Assembly (NCBI GenBank): GCA_900551675.1
Contig: URXH01000055.1
Span: forward strand, 1 to 13,341
DNA from: an uncultured bacterium
Lineage (GTDB): Bacteria > Cyanobacteriota > Vampirovibrionia > Gastranaerophilales > Gastranaerophilaceae
Length of the DNA: 13,341 nucleotides
Reading direction: 5' to 3'
A model generated the notes under the pieces. It was not told the origin of the DNA and made no database searches. It was given only the letters and a program-made list of their open reading frames with translations. This document shows positions 12,887 to 13,341 of this stretch, one piece after another (the stretch's first letter is position 1; the number at the start of each line of letters is the position of its first letter). The translations under genes and the position numbers were made by a program.

Positions 12887-12969
12887 GCCGATGTGGCGGA
12901 ATTGGTAGACGCACACGACTCAAAATCGTGCGGGAAACCATGTGGGTTCGAGTCCCACCATCGGTACCA
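12887..12969 (+). tRNA. trnL: tRNA-Leu (anticodon CAA)
   Basis: This is an 83-nucleotide type II tRNA that decodes UUG. The acceptor stem GCCGATG pairs with CATCGGT (one G:U at the end), and the discriminator A and CCA are encoded (12966-12969). The D-arm contains GGTAGAC. The anticodon stem CACGA/TCGTG (12914-12918, 12926-12930) encloses loop CTCAAAA with anticodon CAA at 12921-12923. A long variable arm (CGGGAAACC region) and the T-arm GTGGG TTCGAGT CCCAC are present. A terminator follows 11 bases after the CCA, so it is probably transcribed alone. Confidence 0.97.
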
Positions 12970-12980
12970 AATGTTAATAG

Positions 12981-13020
12981 CCTTATAAAATATTGAAATA
13001 TCAATATTTTATAAGGTTTT
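12981..13020 (+). terminator. Terminator after tRNA-Leu
   Basis: A perfect 16-bp stem CCTTATAAAATATTGA (12981-12996) / TCAATATTTTATAAGG (13001-13016) has loop AATA and is followed by TTTT. The stem is A/T-rich but long. It separates the tRNA from the downstream promoter. Confidence 0.85.
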
Positions 13021-13054
13021 ATTTATGATTTGTACATATGAACCATAGCAGGTA

Positions 13055-13083
13055 TTGCAAATTATGTTAATTTGATGTATAAT
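13055..13083 (+). promoter_or_regulatory. Strong sigma-70-type promoter for the last gene
   Basis: TTGCAA (13055-13060) and a perfect TATAAT (13078-13083) are separated by 17 bases. Transcription would start near 13090, giving a leader of about 100 bases before the ATG at 13193. This is the best promoter match in the window. Confidence 0.7.
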
Positions 13084-13107
13084 AGGATGCAGGCAAATAT
13101 ATATATT

Positions 13108-13125
13108 ACCTGTCAAATGACAAGT
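13108..13125. promoter_or_regulatory. Operator-like dyad in the leader of the last gene
   Basis: ACCTGTCA and TGACAAGT flank a central AA, forming an 18-bp near-perfect palindrome with one mismatched pair. It sits about 20-35 bases downstream of the predicted transcription start, a position where a repressor could block transcription. The hairpin loop would be too small for a stable RNA fold, which favours a DNA-binding site. Confidence 0.4.
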
Positions 13126-13192
13126 TAAAATCAAAGGGGGATTAAAAATATTTGTAAAATCAGTATAATCACAATTCAAGGAGGTAAACAAA

Positions 13193-13341
13193 ATGAGACG
13201 TACTGAAAGAAAAAAGATTGAAACCGTAAAAAGTGGAAATCAAATATGGGGACACATAACACTTGACAATTTAGCAAATCCGGAATCAATACGGATAACA
13301 ATTAACGGAGATAAGATCAAACCAACTTCGTATGACATATA
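13193..13341 (+). CDS. Unrecognised protein, N-terminal part (runs off the window)
   Basis: Forty-nine codons are visible with no stop before the window end. The start is convincing: AAGGAGGT (13178-13185) lies seven bases before the ATG, and a near-consensus promoter lies further upstream. The sequence starts with a basic stretch MRRTERKKIETVKSG, then alternates polar and hydrophobic residues (IWGHITL, IRITING), suggesting beta strands. There is no signal peptide or membrane segment in the visible part. I do not recognise the family and assign no function. The roughly 100-base leader with a dyad suggests regulated expression. Confidence 0.75.
   Translation, partial: MRRTERKKIETVKSGNQIWGHITLDNLANPESIRITINGDKIKPTSYDI

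Noticed and set aside
12946..12969. tRNA 3' end as an integration (att) site
   Set aside because: No direct repeat of the tRNA 3' end and no integrase are seen in the window.

Overview
The window is AT-rich bacterial chromosome. The gene order infA-rpmJ-rpsM-rpsK-(rpsD)-rpoA-rplQ-truA-rplM-rpsI matches the end of the S10/spc/alpha ribosomal super-cluster with the truA-rplM-rpsI tail seen in Cyanobacteria and Firmicutes. IF1 and S13 read as cyanobacterial-like, and the second half holds strictly anaerobic [FeFe]-hydrogenase genes. My best guess is a non-photosynthetic, fermentative Cyanobacteria relative from the gut or another anoxic site (Melainabacteria / Gastranaerophilales type). This rests on protein flavour and gene order, not on a tree.

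Region 1 (about 220-6090, + strand) is the ribosomal/transcription operon, from a promoter ahead of infA to a strong rho-independent terminator after rpsI. The spacers between rpmJ, rpsM, rpsK, rpsD, rpoA and rplQ are unusually long (123-335 bases), whereas rplQ-truA-rplM-rpsI is tight (TAATG overlap at rplM/rpsI). Three of the long spacers (after rpsK, rpsD and rpoA) begin, at the stop codon, with copies of one purine/pyrimidine-biased fold-back repeat. The rpmJ-rpsM spacer carries a different inverted-repeat element, and a nested hairpin sits just ahead of rpsD.

Region 2 (6108-7265, - strand) is dxr of the MEP isoprenoid pathway. It converges on rpsI and shares its bidirectional terminator. 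A -10 box lies only six bases from its ATG, so its mRNA may be leaderless.

Region 3 (7317-12513, - strand) is a hydrogen-metabolism/sensing locus. In transcription order it has a thioredoxin-like [2Fe-2S] protein, a PAS-containing sensory-type [FeFe] hydrogenase (HydS), a SpoIIE/PP2C-type phosphatase with a conserved extra C-terminal domain, a second thioredoxin-like [2Fe-2S] protein, a palindromic repeat/terminator, and a separately promoted group-B-like [FeFe] hydrogenase. Inferred logic: HydS senses H2 or redox state and signals through the phosphatase, while the group-B enzyme catalyses H2 turnover. No NuoF/HydB flavoprotein subunit is present in the window.

Region 4 (12563-13341) holds a 5'-truncated XRE-family regulator (- strand), a tRNA-Leu(CAA) with encoded CCA and its own terminator, and the start of an unrecognised gene. 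That gene has a near-consensus promoter, a dyad in its leader and a strong ribosome binding site, and it runs off the window end.
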